Assembly (NCBI RefSeq): GCF_019703515.2
Contig: NC_059382.1
Coordinates: 16,409,001-16,473,000, forward strand
Origin: Myxocyprinus asiaticus
Taxonomy: Eukaryota > Chordata > Actinopteri > Cypriniformes > Catostomidae
Reading direction: 5' to 3'
Length of the DNA: 64,000 nucleotides
In this document: piece after piece, positions 10,161 to 21,684 of the stretch
How positions within the stretch are numbered: the first letter of the stretch is position 1
How the letters are laid out: the number at the start of each line of letters is the position of its first letter
Made by a program: the position numbers and the translations under genes
The notes under the pieces: model-generated
Seen by the model: the letters and a program-made list of their open reading frames with translations, nothing else
Databases searched by the model: none
Told to the model about the DNA's origin: nothing

Positions 10161-13100
10161 ATTCACAAGGTAAGACATGTGGAATTGGGGTCATAGGTAT
10201 AGTAAAGTGATTCTATGAAACCAGGTTGAGCATGACTGTTATGAGGTAACCAGAGCTATGAATGTGGACTTTTAAACCCCACAGTTTAGGAATTTATATT
10301 GGACTAAAAAAGAAAAATACCAGAAGGGGACTTTGCTGCCTAATTTCAGAAGTCTACCACACACCACTGACAGAAAATCCAGCAGGTGACCTGAGCCTTC
10401 CTCCACCTATTCTTCTTCACATGCCATTGCTATCCTGTACTCTGTCACTTTCTCACTCGCTGTGCCACATGGCATTCCAAGCATCCCCTGTAATCAGAGA
10501 CATCAGCATGGTGACTCCGCGCTGAATTAAGGTAGACAGATTTCCACACACGCTGCTCATCAGCAATTTTTGGGCCTTTAAACAGCTCACAGACTGTACA
10601 GTCACATCCAACTGCTCGCAACCCTCCATCCATCAGACGCGCCCATCTGCCTGTATGATTCAAATTCACAATCTCATTTTGCACACTGGGGTGAGGCAGT
10701 GCTGAAGAGCTGATGGCAAAAAAAAATAAATAAACCAAAAAAAAAAAAAAAAAACCACGTTCTCTGGAAACGGGTGAAATTCCTAATATTATTGTCTTAA
10801 TAGTTTTTTTTTTTTTTACCAAATAAAAAAATGATTACCTCCTGGCCTGGTGTCTCAGGGCTACAGTTTATTTTAATGGAAAAAGATTACATATTGAATT
10901 AAAAATCGCTCAGTCGGCCAGCGCTCCAGATGGGAGTGAAGACAATCAGAAGATGGCTGATTTTGAGCTGAGGCTTTTAATAATCGCTGCTCCCCCCGAC
11001 AACTCCACCCCGCAAAACCACATGATTATTTATGTATGCATATTGATGCTTATTACCAGTATTGCTACAAATGTAATTACAATGTCTAATAGCTCACAGC
11101 GAACATTAGGATCGTGAGGGTCTGTTTACCCAGCAGTATGTGGAGGACTTCTTTGGAGGACAATTTTCACTTGCTGCAAAGCCACTGTGGTTTATTTAGT
11201 GCAGTGGTTATAAAAAATTTTTTAGGCCAAGTGCCACCTTGGATGAAATCAAAACATTCCAGTTCCACTTGGTCATAACATTGTTCCTTGTAATTTTTCT
11301 TCCACTGAGAAAATTGAAAAGAAAAAAAGAAAAAATTGCTGCTGTATGTCCCTCATCAGTGCCTTGGCAATAGTATATTTTAATATGCAAATTTTACAGA
11401 CCAAATTCATATAAATTCATTGCAAAAACATTTTGCAGTCCAATTCAAACACATTATTACTAAATTTACTCTGATATTTGTTCTTTAAACTTCTTGTTTG
11501 TCTAACTGTTTTCATTATTCCAGTGAATCCAATGTTTCTGTGACAAAGGCTTACGTCCACATTAATCTGGATATATTTGAAAACAGCATTTTCGAAATGC
11601 TTTCCACAGGGGCATAGCACCAAATTTTGGGCCCCCTGAAAAAATTAGGCTTGTGGTGGGAATAATATCCACAATATAAATAGTATAACATTTTTAGATG
11701 GATTTTTAACACTGCTACCTTGTTACCTGAAGTAATTCACAACTTTATTTTCAAATGCAATTTTTTTTTTTTAAATCAAGCAATACAATTAAAAAAAACA
11801 ATTGTCTACAAAGTATACTTACAAAATAAATTATACATGAGTTTAAAAACAAGTTTTCTTGTTGTCACCATAACATTTCTGAATTGAGAAGAGTGTCAAG
11901 TTGTTCAGTCTATCCTAAAACATTCCTGCTCTCCGGTAGTTTTAGAAAGTCTTAACTTGCTAACTGATATTTACACAGGGTCTAAAATTAACTTAAAATA
12001 TGGGTTGGGTATTGTTACAGATTTACAGATTCGACTGGATTCTGATTCACAAGCTTTCGATTCTAATTTTGATTTGATTCTTTATCAATTCATATGCATT
12101 TTGGTTGCAATGTCCATTTAACTTAAATATAAAATAAATTCTTTCTCAGCTCATGCTGTTAATTATGAAGGGACCTTCTAACTTTCTAGGTCACCCTTCT
12201 AGGTACAATATAAATATATAAATTTTACAAATAATATATTTTTTTTATTCGTTTTTCATCATATTGGTTGCAGTTTAGCTTTTGAAAAATTGTCAAATTC
12301 AGTATATACATGCAAAATCAGTACTGTCTCTTTAACGGCATCTGAGCGCAAGGACAGATGATTTTGTTCCTCACATATTCTTTTGCTGGCTTAATGTGAG
12401 GAAAAGTTCACATGTAAGGGTTGCCATCTTGGCCCTGTAAAATTCCTGGACACTTAATCAATGAACAAAAAACCTTGATAGCCATCATACAAGAAATAAA
12501 ACATATTTTAAGAAACATGTTGAATTCAGTGTTTCTGATTCAAAGCTCACCAACTTTAAGCTCATTCTGTAGGTCAAGCATCTAGATACAGTACTCATAG
12601 GCTTGCAGGCAAACAGAATAATATCTCACATTTTATTTGATTGACTCTCAGTTTCTGCTGCTCTTGTTTTTGCGTACAGCGCATAAAACTGAGGTTTATA
12701 GCTCTGGACAGCATGCCGTGCGAGCCATGCGCTAAAGTGCTCCTCAGACTCATATTATATGTGTAGGGAAAATATTTAAAAATGGAATTTTATATTTCCA
12801 GGACAGATGGACAAAAACAGGAAAATCCTAGATGGGTGGCAAGCTTACATATATCTCATGGATTTCTGGAGAAATATAACATTTAGGCATCATCACAGAT
12901 AAACATCCGATGGTAAATTTTGCACTGAAGTAAAATATGTTTATACAGCAGATACTGTACGTGAGTAGCACAATTTGAATTGTGCACAACACTTTATTAA
13001 GCAGGCGTCTGATTGTTGTTCACTGTTTAATGAAAAGCATGTAATGATGCAGTTGCTAATAATGTTACCTACCAACTGGTGAATATTTCTGTTTTATTTT

Positions 13101-13417
13101 TTTGCCAAAAGCTATTACCTTCTCGCATTTGTGGCACGCCAAGTGTACATTTTGACCATGTTTACATGGATATCAAACAAATATTCACCTTAGTTGACAG
13201 GTATGGCTCACTTTTCTTCTGTAAGAAACTCATAAATTGTATGCTACCTACCGCTCTTTCTCAGCTCCTTTTTCTTTTGTTTGGACCATGCACTTTATTG
13301 AGGGGGATGAGGGTCACTAACACAAGAGGATACAAAGCAGATAATAGGGGAACTCCCCATTTTTACAGGAGTCTTGCAACATTTTATTCAAACAAATAGT
13401 ATGTTATTACTATATAT
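10161..13417. other. Unique DNA with candidate conserved noncoding segments
   Basis: No gene recognised. 10380-10720 and 10890-11115 are repeat-free and of mixed composition. The second has several TAAT/ATTA homeodomain-type cores. They are candidate conserved regulatory sequence by appearance only. Poly-A/T runs occur at 10731-10755 and 10805-10818. The rest (11200-13400) is AT-rich with nothing recognisable. Confidence 0.3.
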
Positions 13418-13535
13418 AAGGTTGTGCTCAAAAGTTTGCATACCCTGGCAGAAATTGTGACATTTTGGCATTGATTTCGAAAATATGACTGATCATGCAA
13501 AATAAGTATTACATAATAAGTTTACATAATTAAGC

Positions 13536-13768
13536 TTCAAGGAGCACAATATGACGATACTTGAACAAAAATGAGCTGCATGGTCGAGTTGCCAGAAAGA
13601 AGCCAATGCCACAAAAAATCCCAGTTACAATATGCCCGACAACACCTTGACACGCCTCACAGCTTCTGGCACACTGTAATTTGGAGTGATGAGACCAAAA
13701 TAGAGCTTTATGGTCACAACCATAAGTGCTATGTTTAGAGAGGGGTCAACAAGTATTGTGCTCCTTGA
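13536..13768 (+). pseudogene. Tc1 transposase middle fragment, inverted
   Basis: Read on the plus strand this segment encodes the part that should follow the N-terminal half: remnants of the linker, then HSFWHTVIWSDETKIEL with the first catalytic Asp near 13690. In-frame stops occur (for example TGA near 13553 and TAG near 13737). The segment is bounded by inverted copies of TTCAAGGAGCACAATA (13536 and 13752-13769), which marks the inversion. Confidence 0.75.
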
Positions 13769-14062
13769 AACAACCACACCGTCTTTTTCCAGAGCAGCCT
13801 GTATTTCTCCTGAGGTTACCTGTGGGTTTTTCTTTGTATCCCGAACAATTCTTCTGGCAGTTATGGCTGAAATCTTTCTTGGTCTGCCTGACCTTGGCTT
13901 GATATCAAGAGATCCCCGAATTTTCCACTTCTTAATAAGTGATTGAACAGTACTGACTGGCATTTTCAAGGCTTTGGATATCTTTTTATATCCTTTTCCA
14001 TCTTTATAAAGATCCATTACCTTGTTACGCAGGTCTTTTGACAGTTCTTTTCTGCTCCCCAT
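13752..14062 (-). pseudogene. Tc1 transposase, N-terminal DNA-binding half
   Basis: From Met at 14062 the first ~104 residues are a complete Tc1 bipartite helix-turn-helix: MGSRKELSKDLRNKV, the first HTH, a GRPRKIS AT-hook-like linker, and a second HTH ending near VVVSRSTI. After that the homology stops at a rearrangement junction near 13752. The open frame continues to 13625 only as antisense of the inverted middle fragment, so residues after about 104 are not transposase. No catalytic residues lie in this part. Confidence 0.85.
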
Positions 14063-14577
14063 GGCTCAGTATCTAGCCTTCTCAGTGCATCCATGTGAGA
14101 GCTAACAAACTCATTGACTATTTATACACAGACACTAATTTCAATTTAAAAAAGCCGCAAGTGTGGGAAATTAAACTTTAATTGCCATTTAAACCTGAGT
14201 GTGTGTAACCTTGTGTGTCTGTAACAAGGCCAAACATTCAAGGGTGTGTAAACTTTTGATCAGGGCCATTTGGGTGATTTCTGTTATCATTATGCTTTAA
14301 AAAGGAGCCAAACAACTATGTGATAATAAACGATCACTATCCTTAAATAAAAGACAGTTTTTTTTTTGCATGATCAGTCATATTTTCAAAATCAATGCCA
14401 AAATTTCACAATTTCTGCCAGGGTATGCAAACTTTTGAGCACAACTTTATAACAAATGATAATATAAAATGGAATATCAATTTAACCTTTCTGTTGGCCC
14501 TTCTCCAGTGGGGGCCCCTGTTACTCAGGTACATCATTACACCATACTGGTGGTATGCATAGCACAGTTTGAAAATC

Positions 14578-14820
14578 GTCATGGTTACTGGTGTAACCTC
14601 CGTTCCCTGATGGAGGGAACGAGACGTTGGTGTCGATGTAGTGACACTAGGGGTCACTCTTGGGAGCCTGAGACACCTCTGGTCTTTGATAAAAGGCCAA
14701 TGAAAATTGGCGAGTGGTATTTGCATGCCACTCCCCCGAACATACGGGTATAAAAGGAGCTGGTATGCAACCACTCATTCAGGTTTTACGCTGAGGAGCC
14801 GATATAAGGTCCGGCCATTT
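14578..14820 (+). repeat. DIRS copy 1 left terminus and ITR
   Basis: Begins TCATGGTTACTGGTGTAACC, a small palindrome with GGTTAC/GTAACC arms, followed by the GTTCCCT...AGGGAAC hairpin. The ITR shared with the right end of copy 2 follows from about 14625. It holds an octamer ATTTGCAT near 14729 and TATAAAAG at 14749-14756, pointing rightward into the element and antisense to its genes. Confidence 0.8.
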
Positions 14821-14853
14821 CAGCGGGTAGTTCAGCGTTGTGGCAGGAGGGAC

Positions 14854-14958
14854 CAATGTCTCGTTCCCTCCATCAGGGAACGGAGGTTACACCAGTAACC
14901 ATGACGTTCCCTATCTGTCACTCACTCGACGTTGGTGTCGATGTAGTGACACTAGGGG
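14854..14958. repeat. DIRS copy 1 internal complementary region (ICR)
   Basis: Two abutting blocks. The first, up to 14905, is the inverse complement of the outer left end (14578-14628). The second, from GTTCCCTATCTGTCAC at 14906, is the inverse complement of the outer right end (19909-19959). A sequence complementary to both ends side by side is the DIRS ICR. In DIRS-1 it is thought to template joining of the ends into a circle. It lies near the 3' end of the coding strand, as expected. Confidence 0.82.
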
Positions 14959-15744
14959 TCCCTATACAAAACGCCACAAGGCTGAACTGTGTTACATGAA
15001 CTGGCGGTGTGTGGTGGGCAGACTTGCTGTGTGCCTCATAGCCAGCACACCAGGTCGACACGTAACCTCCCCCAACACAGTTATGAGTGTCGAACGGCCC
15101 TTTTTGGGGACAAGTCGACTACCCAGAGATAGAGACAGGCTTAACCCAGTCATGGCCTCTTTCCCCTTCTCTTTTTCCACTCCCTAAAAAAGAAGGGGGA
15201 TTATCCGACTGGGCCGCCAGGTCTAGTCGGGGGGTGTCCCTCCCAAGGGGAGGACACCGCGGAGACCACACCTCGCCCCAAGAGAGGGGGGTATTTAAGT
15301 GGAAGAATACATCACATGGTCTTTCCAACCATGTGGAGAGCCTTCAAGGTAGATCCTACCCAATGGGGGAGGAGTTACTACAACATGGAGACTGAGGGGC
15401 TCTGCCCAAGGAAGACGCAGTTTGCCAGTAGGGAAACGAACTAGCAGAAGATATAGATCGCATGGGGTTAGCCTTACAGGGAACCGCCACATGCGGAGCA
15501 CCTACCCCAGAACCGGGCTCTTAGTTAGCGCGTGTACTGGGCCGGCAGCGAGTCTCTCCGAAAACTCGACTGCCACAGGGCTCGGAGGAAGTCAACCAGG
15601 GAACAACCTTTGTGAACACTACTGGGAATTAACAGCGCACGTCTTCAGCTCAAAAGGAGGTGGAAGGCGCTATGTGCAAGCGATACACCCGGCCGGCTAT
15701 CCTGGGCTTATCCGCTTGTGTTGCGTGCCACTACCTGGGACGAA
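14959..15744. other. DIRS copy 1 3' noncoding region
   Basis: Between the recombinase C-terminus and the ICR. The plus-strand frames here (up to 133 codons) have no domain and do not line up as one frame with copy 2, so I do not call genes. Confidence 0.5.
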
Positions 15745-16705
15745 ACCGGTTCCACCCGGAGGTTGTAGAACCTTGCAAAGGTGTTGGGTGTTGCCCAGCC
15801 CGCTGCTCTGCAATGTCTGTTAGAGAGGCACCTCTGGCCAGGGCCCAAGAAGCCGCTACACCACGAGTAGAATGGGCTCGTAGCCCTACCGGGGGCGGCA
15901 TGTTTTGGGCGAGACATGCCATAGTTATGGCGTCAATGAGCCAGTGGGCGATCCTCTGCTTGGAGACAGCGCTTCCTTTCCGCTGTGCACCGAAGCAGAC
16001 AAAGAGCTGCTCAGAGAGTCTAAAGCTCTGCGTGCGATCCAAATAGATGCGCAAAGCGCGCACCGGACACAGCAACGCCAGGGCTGGGTCTGCCTCCTCC
16101 TGGGGCAGCGCTTGCAGGTTCACCACCTGGTCTCTAAAAGGAGTGGTGGGAACCTTGGGCACATAGCCCGGTCGGGGGTCTCAGGATCACGTGAGAATAG
16201 CCCGGACCGAACTCCAGGCACGTTTCGCTGACAGAGAACGCTTGCAGGTCACCTACCCTCTTGATGGAAGTGAGCGCAGTCAGGAGGGCAGTCTTCAAGG
16301 AGAGTGCCTTAAGCCCGGCTGACTGCAAAACTCAAAGGGGGCTCTCTGTAGACCCTGAAAAACTACAGAGGTCCGATGAGGGAACAAGGCGTGGCCTGGA
16401 GGGATTCAGCCTCCTGGCGCCTCTTAGGAACCTGATGATCAGATCATGCTTCCCTAAGGACTCACCGTCGACTGCGTCATGGTGTGCTGCTATGGCAGCA
16501 ACGTACACCTTCAAGGTGGAAGGGGACAGCCTCCCTTCCAACCTCTCTTGCAGGAAGGAAAGCACTGATCTGACTGTGCACCTCTGGGGGTCTTCCTGAT
16601 GGGAAGAACACCACTTAGCGAACAGACACCACTTAAAGGCATACAGGCGCCTCGTAGAGGGAGCCCTAGCCTGAGTGAATGTGTCTACCAACGCAGGTGG
16701 GAGAC
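15745..16705 (-). pseudogene. Tyrosine recombinase, DIRS copy 1
   Basis: Would integrate the circular DNA by strand exchange. The core-binding N-terminal part (ARAPSTRRLYAFKW, FLQERLEGRLSPSTLKVY) is in one frame (16705 to about 16332). The next piece, with the first catalytic Arg in SIKRVGDLQAFSV, lies near 16227-16300. The following piece carries CPVRALRIYLDR and the catalytic pair in LRAHSTRGVAA (about 15870-15890). The nucleophile Tyr, in TPNTFARFYNL, is in yet another frame near 15766. All R-H-R-Y residues are present but at least two frameshifts separate them, so the protein is dead. Confidence 0.85.
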
Positions 16706-16905
16706 AGCTTAGGTCTTCCGCGTCCCGTCCAGGGGCCAGACATGGAGATTCCAGAGGTCTGGGCGCGGGTGCCGGATGGTGCCCCTTCCCTGAGAAAGAA
16801 GGGCCTTTCTCAGGGGAATTTGCCTGGGGGGAGCTGTCAAGAGGAGCGTGAGGTCCGAGCACCACGTCTGGGCGGGCCAGTAGGGTGCTTACCAGGACGA
16901 CCTTC

Positions 16906-18460
16906 TCCTCGTCCTCCCTGACCTTGCACAGGGTCTGTGCGAGCAGGCTCACTGGGGACAGGGGGCCAGGGGACCAGCTGTGTGCCAGCGCGTCTATGCC
17001 GAGGAAGGCCTCGGTGAGGGCGTACCAGAGCGGGCAGTGGGAGGATTCTTGGGAGGTGAACAGGTGCACCTGTGCCTGACTGAATCGACTCCAAATCAGC
17101 TGGACCACCTGAAGGTGGAGTCTCCACTCTCCCTTGAGGGTAACCTGTTGTTACGGCGCGTCCGCCGAAGTGTTGAGGTTGCCCGGGATGTGAGTGGCTT
17201 GCAGCGACTTGGTGCTGCTAACTCCGTTGGAGGAGACGGCGGGCGAGTTATGACATACAGCGGGAGCACAGACCGCCTTGGCGGTTGACATATGCTACCG
17301 CTGCCGTGCTGTTTGTCCGAACTAGCACGTGCTTGCCCTGGATCAACGGCCGGAACCTCCGCAGGGCGAGCAGAATTGCCAGTAACTCGAGGCAGTTGAT
17401 GTGCCAACGCAGCTGCGGACCCGTCTAGAGGCCGGCAGCTGCGTGCCCGTTGCCAACAGCGCCCCAGCCCATTTTGGAGGCGTCTGTCGTGACCACGAGG
17501 CGCCTGGAGACCAGTTCTAGCGGAACACCTGCTCGTGGAAACGAGAGGTCGGTCCAAGGGCTGAAAAGACGGTGACAGACCGACGTAATGGCCACGCGGT
17601 GTGTCCCGTGGCGCCATGCCCGTCTCGGGACTCGAGTCTGGAGCCAGTGCTGAAGCGGCCTCATATGCATCAACCCGAGCGGTGTGGCCACCGCCGAGGA
17701 CGCCATATGCCCCAGGAGCCTCTGAAAATGTTTCAGTGGAACCGCTGTTTTCTGTTTGAACACCTTCAAACAGGCCAGCACCGACTGGGCGCACTCGTTC
17801 GTAAGGTGCGCCGTCAAGGAGACTGAGTCCAACTCCAAACCGAGAAAAGAGAGGCTCTGAACCGGGAGAAGCTTGCTCTTTTCCCAGCTGACCCGAAGCC
17901 CTAGTCGGCTGAGGTGTGAGAGCCCCAGGTCCCTGTGTGCGCATAACCCATCTCGAGAGTGAGCTAGGATTAGCCAGTCGTCGAGATAGTTGAGAATGCG
18001 AATGCCCACCTCCCTTAACGGGGCAAGGGCAGCCTCTGTGATCTTCGTAAAGACGCGAGGAGACAGGGACAGGCCGAAAGGGAGGACTTGTACCGATACG
18101 CCTGACCCTCGAACGCAAACCGCAGGAAGGGTCTGTGTCGAGGAAGGATCGAGACGTGAAAGTACGCATCCTTCGGGTCTACCGCCGCGAACCAATCTTG
18201 ATGCCGGACGCTCGCTAGAATGCGTCTTTGCGTCATCATCTTGAACGGGATTCTGTGTAAGGCCCGGTTCAGTACTCGCAGGTCCAAGATTGGCCGCAAC
18301 CCACCGCCTTTTTTCCGGTACAATGAAGTAGGGGCTGTAAAACCCCCTCTTCATCTCGGCTGGAGGGACAGGTTCTATCGCGTTCTTCCGTAGGAGGGTA
18401 GCGATCTCCGCGCAAGGTAGCAGCGTTTCCATCTTTCACCAAGGTGAAGTGGACACCGCT
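16906..18460 (-). pseudogene. Reverse transcriptase-RNase H, DIRS copy 1
   Basis: Reading leftward: IATLLRKNAIEPVPP at the start, RPILDLRVLNRAL in the fingers, motif A in AAVDPKDAYFHVSI (frame of 18323-18015; the usual Leu is Pro), motif B in LPFGLSLSPRVF, and motif C YLDD intact in ILNYLDDWLILA (frame of 18432-17425). RNase H follows: VVTTDASKMGWGAV (first Asp), HINCLELLAILL (Glu), then VRTNSTAAVAY, where the expected Asp is Asn. A TAA follows at the end of RCMS. A connection region with QLIWSRFSQAQVHLF ends near 16950. Frameshifts and the lost RNase H Asp make it inactive. The RNA template would be its own transcript. Confidence 0.87.
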
Positions 18461-19904
18461 GGACCTGGGCGGATGCCCAGCGAAGTGAATCGTGCAGCCG
18501 AGTCAGACGGTCCGGACCAGCCCTCGCGACGGACTGGAAAGCGCAAGCCATGCACCCGAGTTCCGCGCAAGGGGGACCAAAGGGACAACGTCATCGGATG
18601 TACCGGCGGGTGGGGCCTCGCGGCGGGGCGGAGCTTGAGGTGCCACACCACATCGTGGCCGTGCTGAGTCCGAGGACATCGAAGCACTTACCTGGCTCCT
18701 TGTGACCACCCCCGGAACAGCCTGGGACGGGGGAGGAAGAGGCCTGTCCTCATGACCCGTGGAGACTGTCACATCGGGGGCGGATTTGTGCCACAGCTGG
18801 GCGCTCAGGGCGGGAGACCGCCGCTGGAGCGCCAACCTGCCAAATGGAGTGGTGGACGGTGGTCGTGATGCCAGCCGTACACACCGAATATGTGACCCAG
18901 GGAACAAGGAAACCACTCTTGCGGATCTCTTGAGTACTGCAGCCACTTGGGCATGCAGCGCAATTAAATGCAAAAGGTAACAAAAAGAAGATCTGCTTAC
19001 CAGCTCCAGAGCAGCGGGTTTCGTTGTCCCTGGGTTGCCCGTCTCAGGGGCGCTTCGAAGACCTCCGTGGGTTCTTCGGTGCCGGGTGTGAGACGGGTGG
19101 CGTCGGCTTCCTGCGGTGGGCTCCACGCCGGGGCCGGGCCGGAGGGGCGGGCTGCGGCGGAGCCGGTGCAGTCACCGCAGGGGGACGCCCTCGGCGATGA
19201 GTAGATGGGGGGATCTTGAGCCACGCCGGGGCAGGACAAGCCGGCTAACATCCATCTACTGCTCTACCATCGAGAACTGCTGGGCAAAGTCCTCGACAGT
19301 GTCGCCGAATAGGCCCGCCTGGAAAATGGGGGCAGCAAGGAATCGTGTCCTGTCGGCCTCACCCATCTCGACCAGGTTGAGCCAAAGGTGGCGCTCCTGG
19401 ACCACTAGTGTGGCCATCGTCCGCCCGGGAGACCGCGCCGTGACCTCCGTCGCTCGGAGAGCGAGGTCGGTCGCCGAGCGCAGTTCCTGCATCAATCCCG
19501 GGGCGGAACTACCCTCGTGCAGTTCCTTTAGCGCCTTGGCGGACTTGCAGGAGAGCCATGGCGTGCAGGGCGGAGGCGGCTTGTCCAGCAGCGCCGTAGG
19601 CTTTGACCGTCAGAGACGACGTAAACCTACAGGCCTTGGACGGGGGCTTTGGGCACCCACGCCAGGTGGCGGCGCTCTGCGGGCATAGGTGCACCGCGAG
19701 CGCCTTTATCCACCGGGGGATTGCCGAATAACCCTTGGCCGCCCCACCATCGAGGGTAGTGAGAGCGGGGAAGCTGAAAAGATCGGGACCGGGCAGTAAA
19801 AGGTGCCTCCCGCGATCTTGTCAGCTCTTCATGCACTTCCGGGAAGAAAGGAACGGGGCGGGGCGTGGCTTTGAGCGGCGCCGCGAGCCCAGGAACCAAT
19901 CACA
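18461..19904 (-). pseudogene. DIRS gag remnant, copy 1
   Basis: The N-terminal Cys/His part is deleted. What remains is FFPEVHEELTRS (from 19899), AYGAAGQAASALHAMALLQV (frame of 19694), then RSATDLALRATEVTAR...QERHLWLNLVEMGEADRTRF...FAQQFSMVEQ (19495-19256). This block matches what I know of fish DIRS gag, including the HLWLNL core. The Arg/Pro-rich C-terminal part (18997-19251 and beyond) is out of frame. The product would be a nucleocapsid-type protein. Several frameshifts. Confidence 0.75.
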
Positions 19905-19908
19905 GAGC

Positions 19909-19959
19909 CCTAGTGTCACTACATCGACACCAACGTCGAGTGAGTGACAGATAGGGAAC
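19909..19959 (-). repeat. DIRS copy 1 right terminus
   Basis: About 50 bp ending ...GACAGATAGGGAAC, inverse complement of the second half of the ICR (14906-14958). The right ITR promoter seen in copy 2 is absent. Confidence 0.8.
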
Positions 19960-21684
19960 AGTGATTTAGTGTATTTCCACATTTTGCGCTTGACTGAAAT
20001 TCCCTGAAAAATTCCTGAAAAAAGTCAGCAGCAATTTTTCTGCGGCCCTGACTGTTCTAGTGCAGCTTCTGTAGGCACTTATCTGCTTACTTTGCGGCTG
20101 TGAAACAAGGTATTTAACAGGAGAAGGTCAGGTGTAAAATAGAGATCTGCCACACCGCGTGACGAACCTCTGATGAGGAAATTCATCAAAACCATCACCG
20201 TGTCTGACAGTTCCTTTTTGCGGCACCTATTCTCTCTCTCCCTCTCTCTCAACACAGATCTCACCTTTTAAATTCTAGATGCCTTTTAAAAGAGGAGCTC
20301 ATTAAAATTGCTCATGGTATTGCATACACAGCAGCACATAGTTGGCTAGTTTGCTACTCAATCAAGATAGCTGCAATTTGTTGCTTCATCTTTCATATCT
20401 CTCTGAATGTCAAGGTCAGTGTTTTTTTTGTTGTTTTTTTTTTCACAGCAAAATCTCAACCAGGAAGTTTTCAAAAGCTTTATTCTAGTACATCACTACT
20501 CAAATATATTCATTTCAATGATGCACTTGTTGCTTACATATTTTAGGGCCCGCATGCTTGACTTGACAAATGGCATTAATAAATGAGGAAGACAGGGTGC
20601 ATTCCCAATTTCAATGGTGTCATGTTTCTAGTCTCTGATATTGTTTTTGCTTTGTTTCAGGTTATAAATCAATTACCTGCATGGTGACTCTATTGCATTT
20701 CAATGCAATGTAATAGAATGCTGTTCACATGATGCCATTAGCACTGAAATATGAATGTATGTTAGTAAAAGCATGACCATTTCCATTACATATACAGTCT
20801 ATTACAGCTAGCAGGGTCATATCTACCAATACATGCCCTCAAGGCTAAACCATCCTGCATGAAACCATACTTACGCTTTGTTTATTTGAAACATCTATTC
20901 ATGACTGAAATCTACAACCATTCTTAAGTGTCTTAGCTTGCTTGCTGGTTCAAGTCTAAGTAAGATATTTTTGGCAAGACTTCCATTCTTGTAAGAAGGT
21001 ACAGATCAAGTCCACAGTTTAATTAAATAAATGAAATGGCAATGAGTTGTGGGATCTGACACTTACATGCCAAAATCAGGCCTTGTAACCTTTCCAGCTA
21101 TCTTCTAAACAACAATGGGTGCTTTAACAAAAATATCTGCCTCATATCTTGGGTTTTAAGAAAGACCTGTCTAATTAACCGAAAGCCTTTATCACGCATC
21201 TAATGAACATTAGGATCAATGTTACAGTGTTTTATTAGTCAGCTAAGCTTTACAGTTCTATTTAATAATTGTTTATGACTGCAAATTCTGATATGATTTC
21301 TACTTGTTGTTTAACACCAACAATGCAGATTGTAGGAATAACTGCCTTTTTGGAAAGGAACACATTATCGAAGTAACACATAAAACAGCATTTGACTTCT
21401 GTATAAATTTATAAACAAGTTTAAATTAAGAGCAAAATAGGTTTAACAAGGAAATAAGAACCATGATGATATGAGACCATCAGTAGTTAATGCATTAATT
21501 TATATTTTTCATCTCACACAATCATAAAAAGCTTTTGCTCAATATACAGTATTTGCATGGGCAGAATATTTCAATTAATTTGGTACACATTAAAAAAGGA
21601 ACTATAGCCTTTGATATGATTTGGCAATAACAACGTGACTATGTGACTAGTAGCCAATGAGAATGTTGCTTTGATAAAATAAGA
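19960..21684. other. Unannotated unique DNA
   Basis: AT-rich with no gene, repeat or RNA recognised. A CT-rich patch occurs at 20231-20250. Confidence 0.45.

Larger units (their letters stand above)
13417..14451 (-). mobile_element. Defective Tc1-like transposon with inverted interior
   Basis: The inverted ends start with (TATAA)GGTTGTGCTCAAAAG at about 13417 and (TATAA)AGTTGTGCTCAAAAG read inward from 14451. The match runs for about 85 bp, through CCCTGGCAGAAATTGTGA and ATGACTGATCATGCA. The ends are a different family from the 7137 element. The interior holds only the N-terminal half of the transposase on the minus strand and a middle fragment on the plus strand. The C-terminal half is missing. 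It cannot encode transposase. Confidence 0.85.
14578..19959 (-). mobile_element. DIRS-like retrotransposon, copy 1 (defective)
   Basis: A tyrosine-recombinase retrotransposon of 5382 bp, coded on the minus strand, so its 5' end is on the right. It carries gag remnants, reverse transcriptase, RNase H and tyrosine recombinase, with no aspartic protease or DDE integrase, as in DIRS elements. The left end has the outer terminus (14578-14628), a TATA-bearing ITR and an internal complementary region (about 14854-14958). The right end keeps only about 50 bp of terminus: compared with copy 2 about 1 kb, including the gag N-terminus and the right ITR, was deleted at about 19900. Several frameshifts make it non-autonomous. 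Flanks differ from copies 2 and 3, so this is an independent insertion. Confidence 0.88.

Noticed and set aside
14840..16599. Plus-strand open frames of 100-133 codons over DIRS copy 1
   Set aside because: They are antisense to recombinase sequence or in the 3' noncoding region and have no domain; equivalents in copy 2 are in different frames.
17096..18169. 357-codon minus-strand frame over DIRS copy 1
   Set aside because: Out of frame with the reverse transcriptase and RNase H that the same DNA encodes; only its last residues coincide with the connection region.
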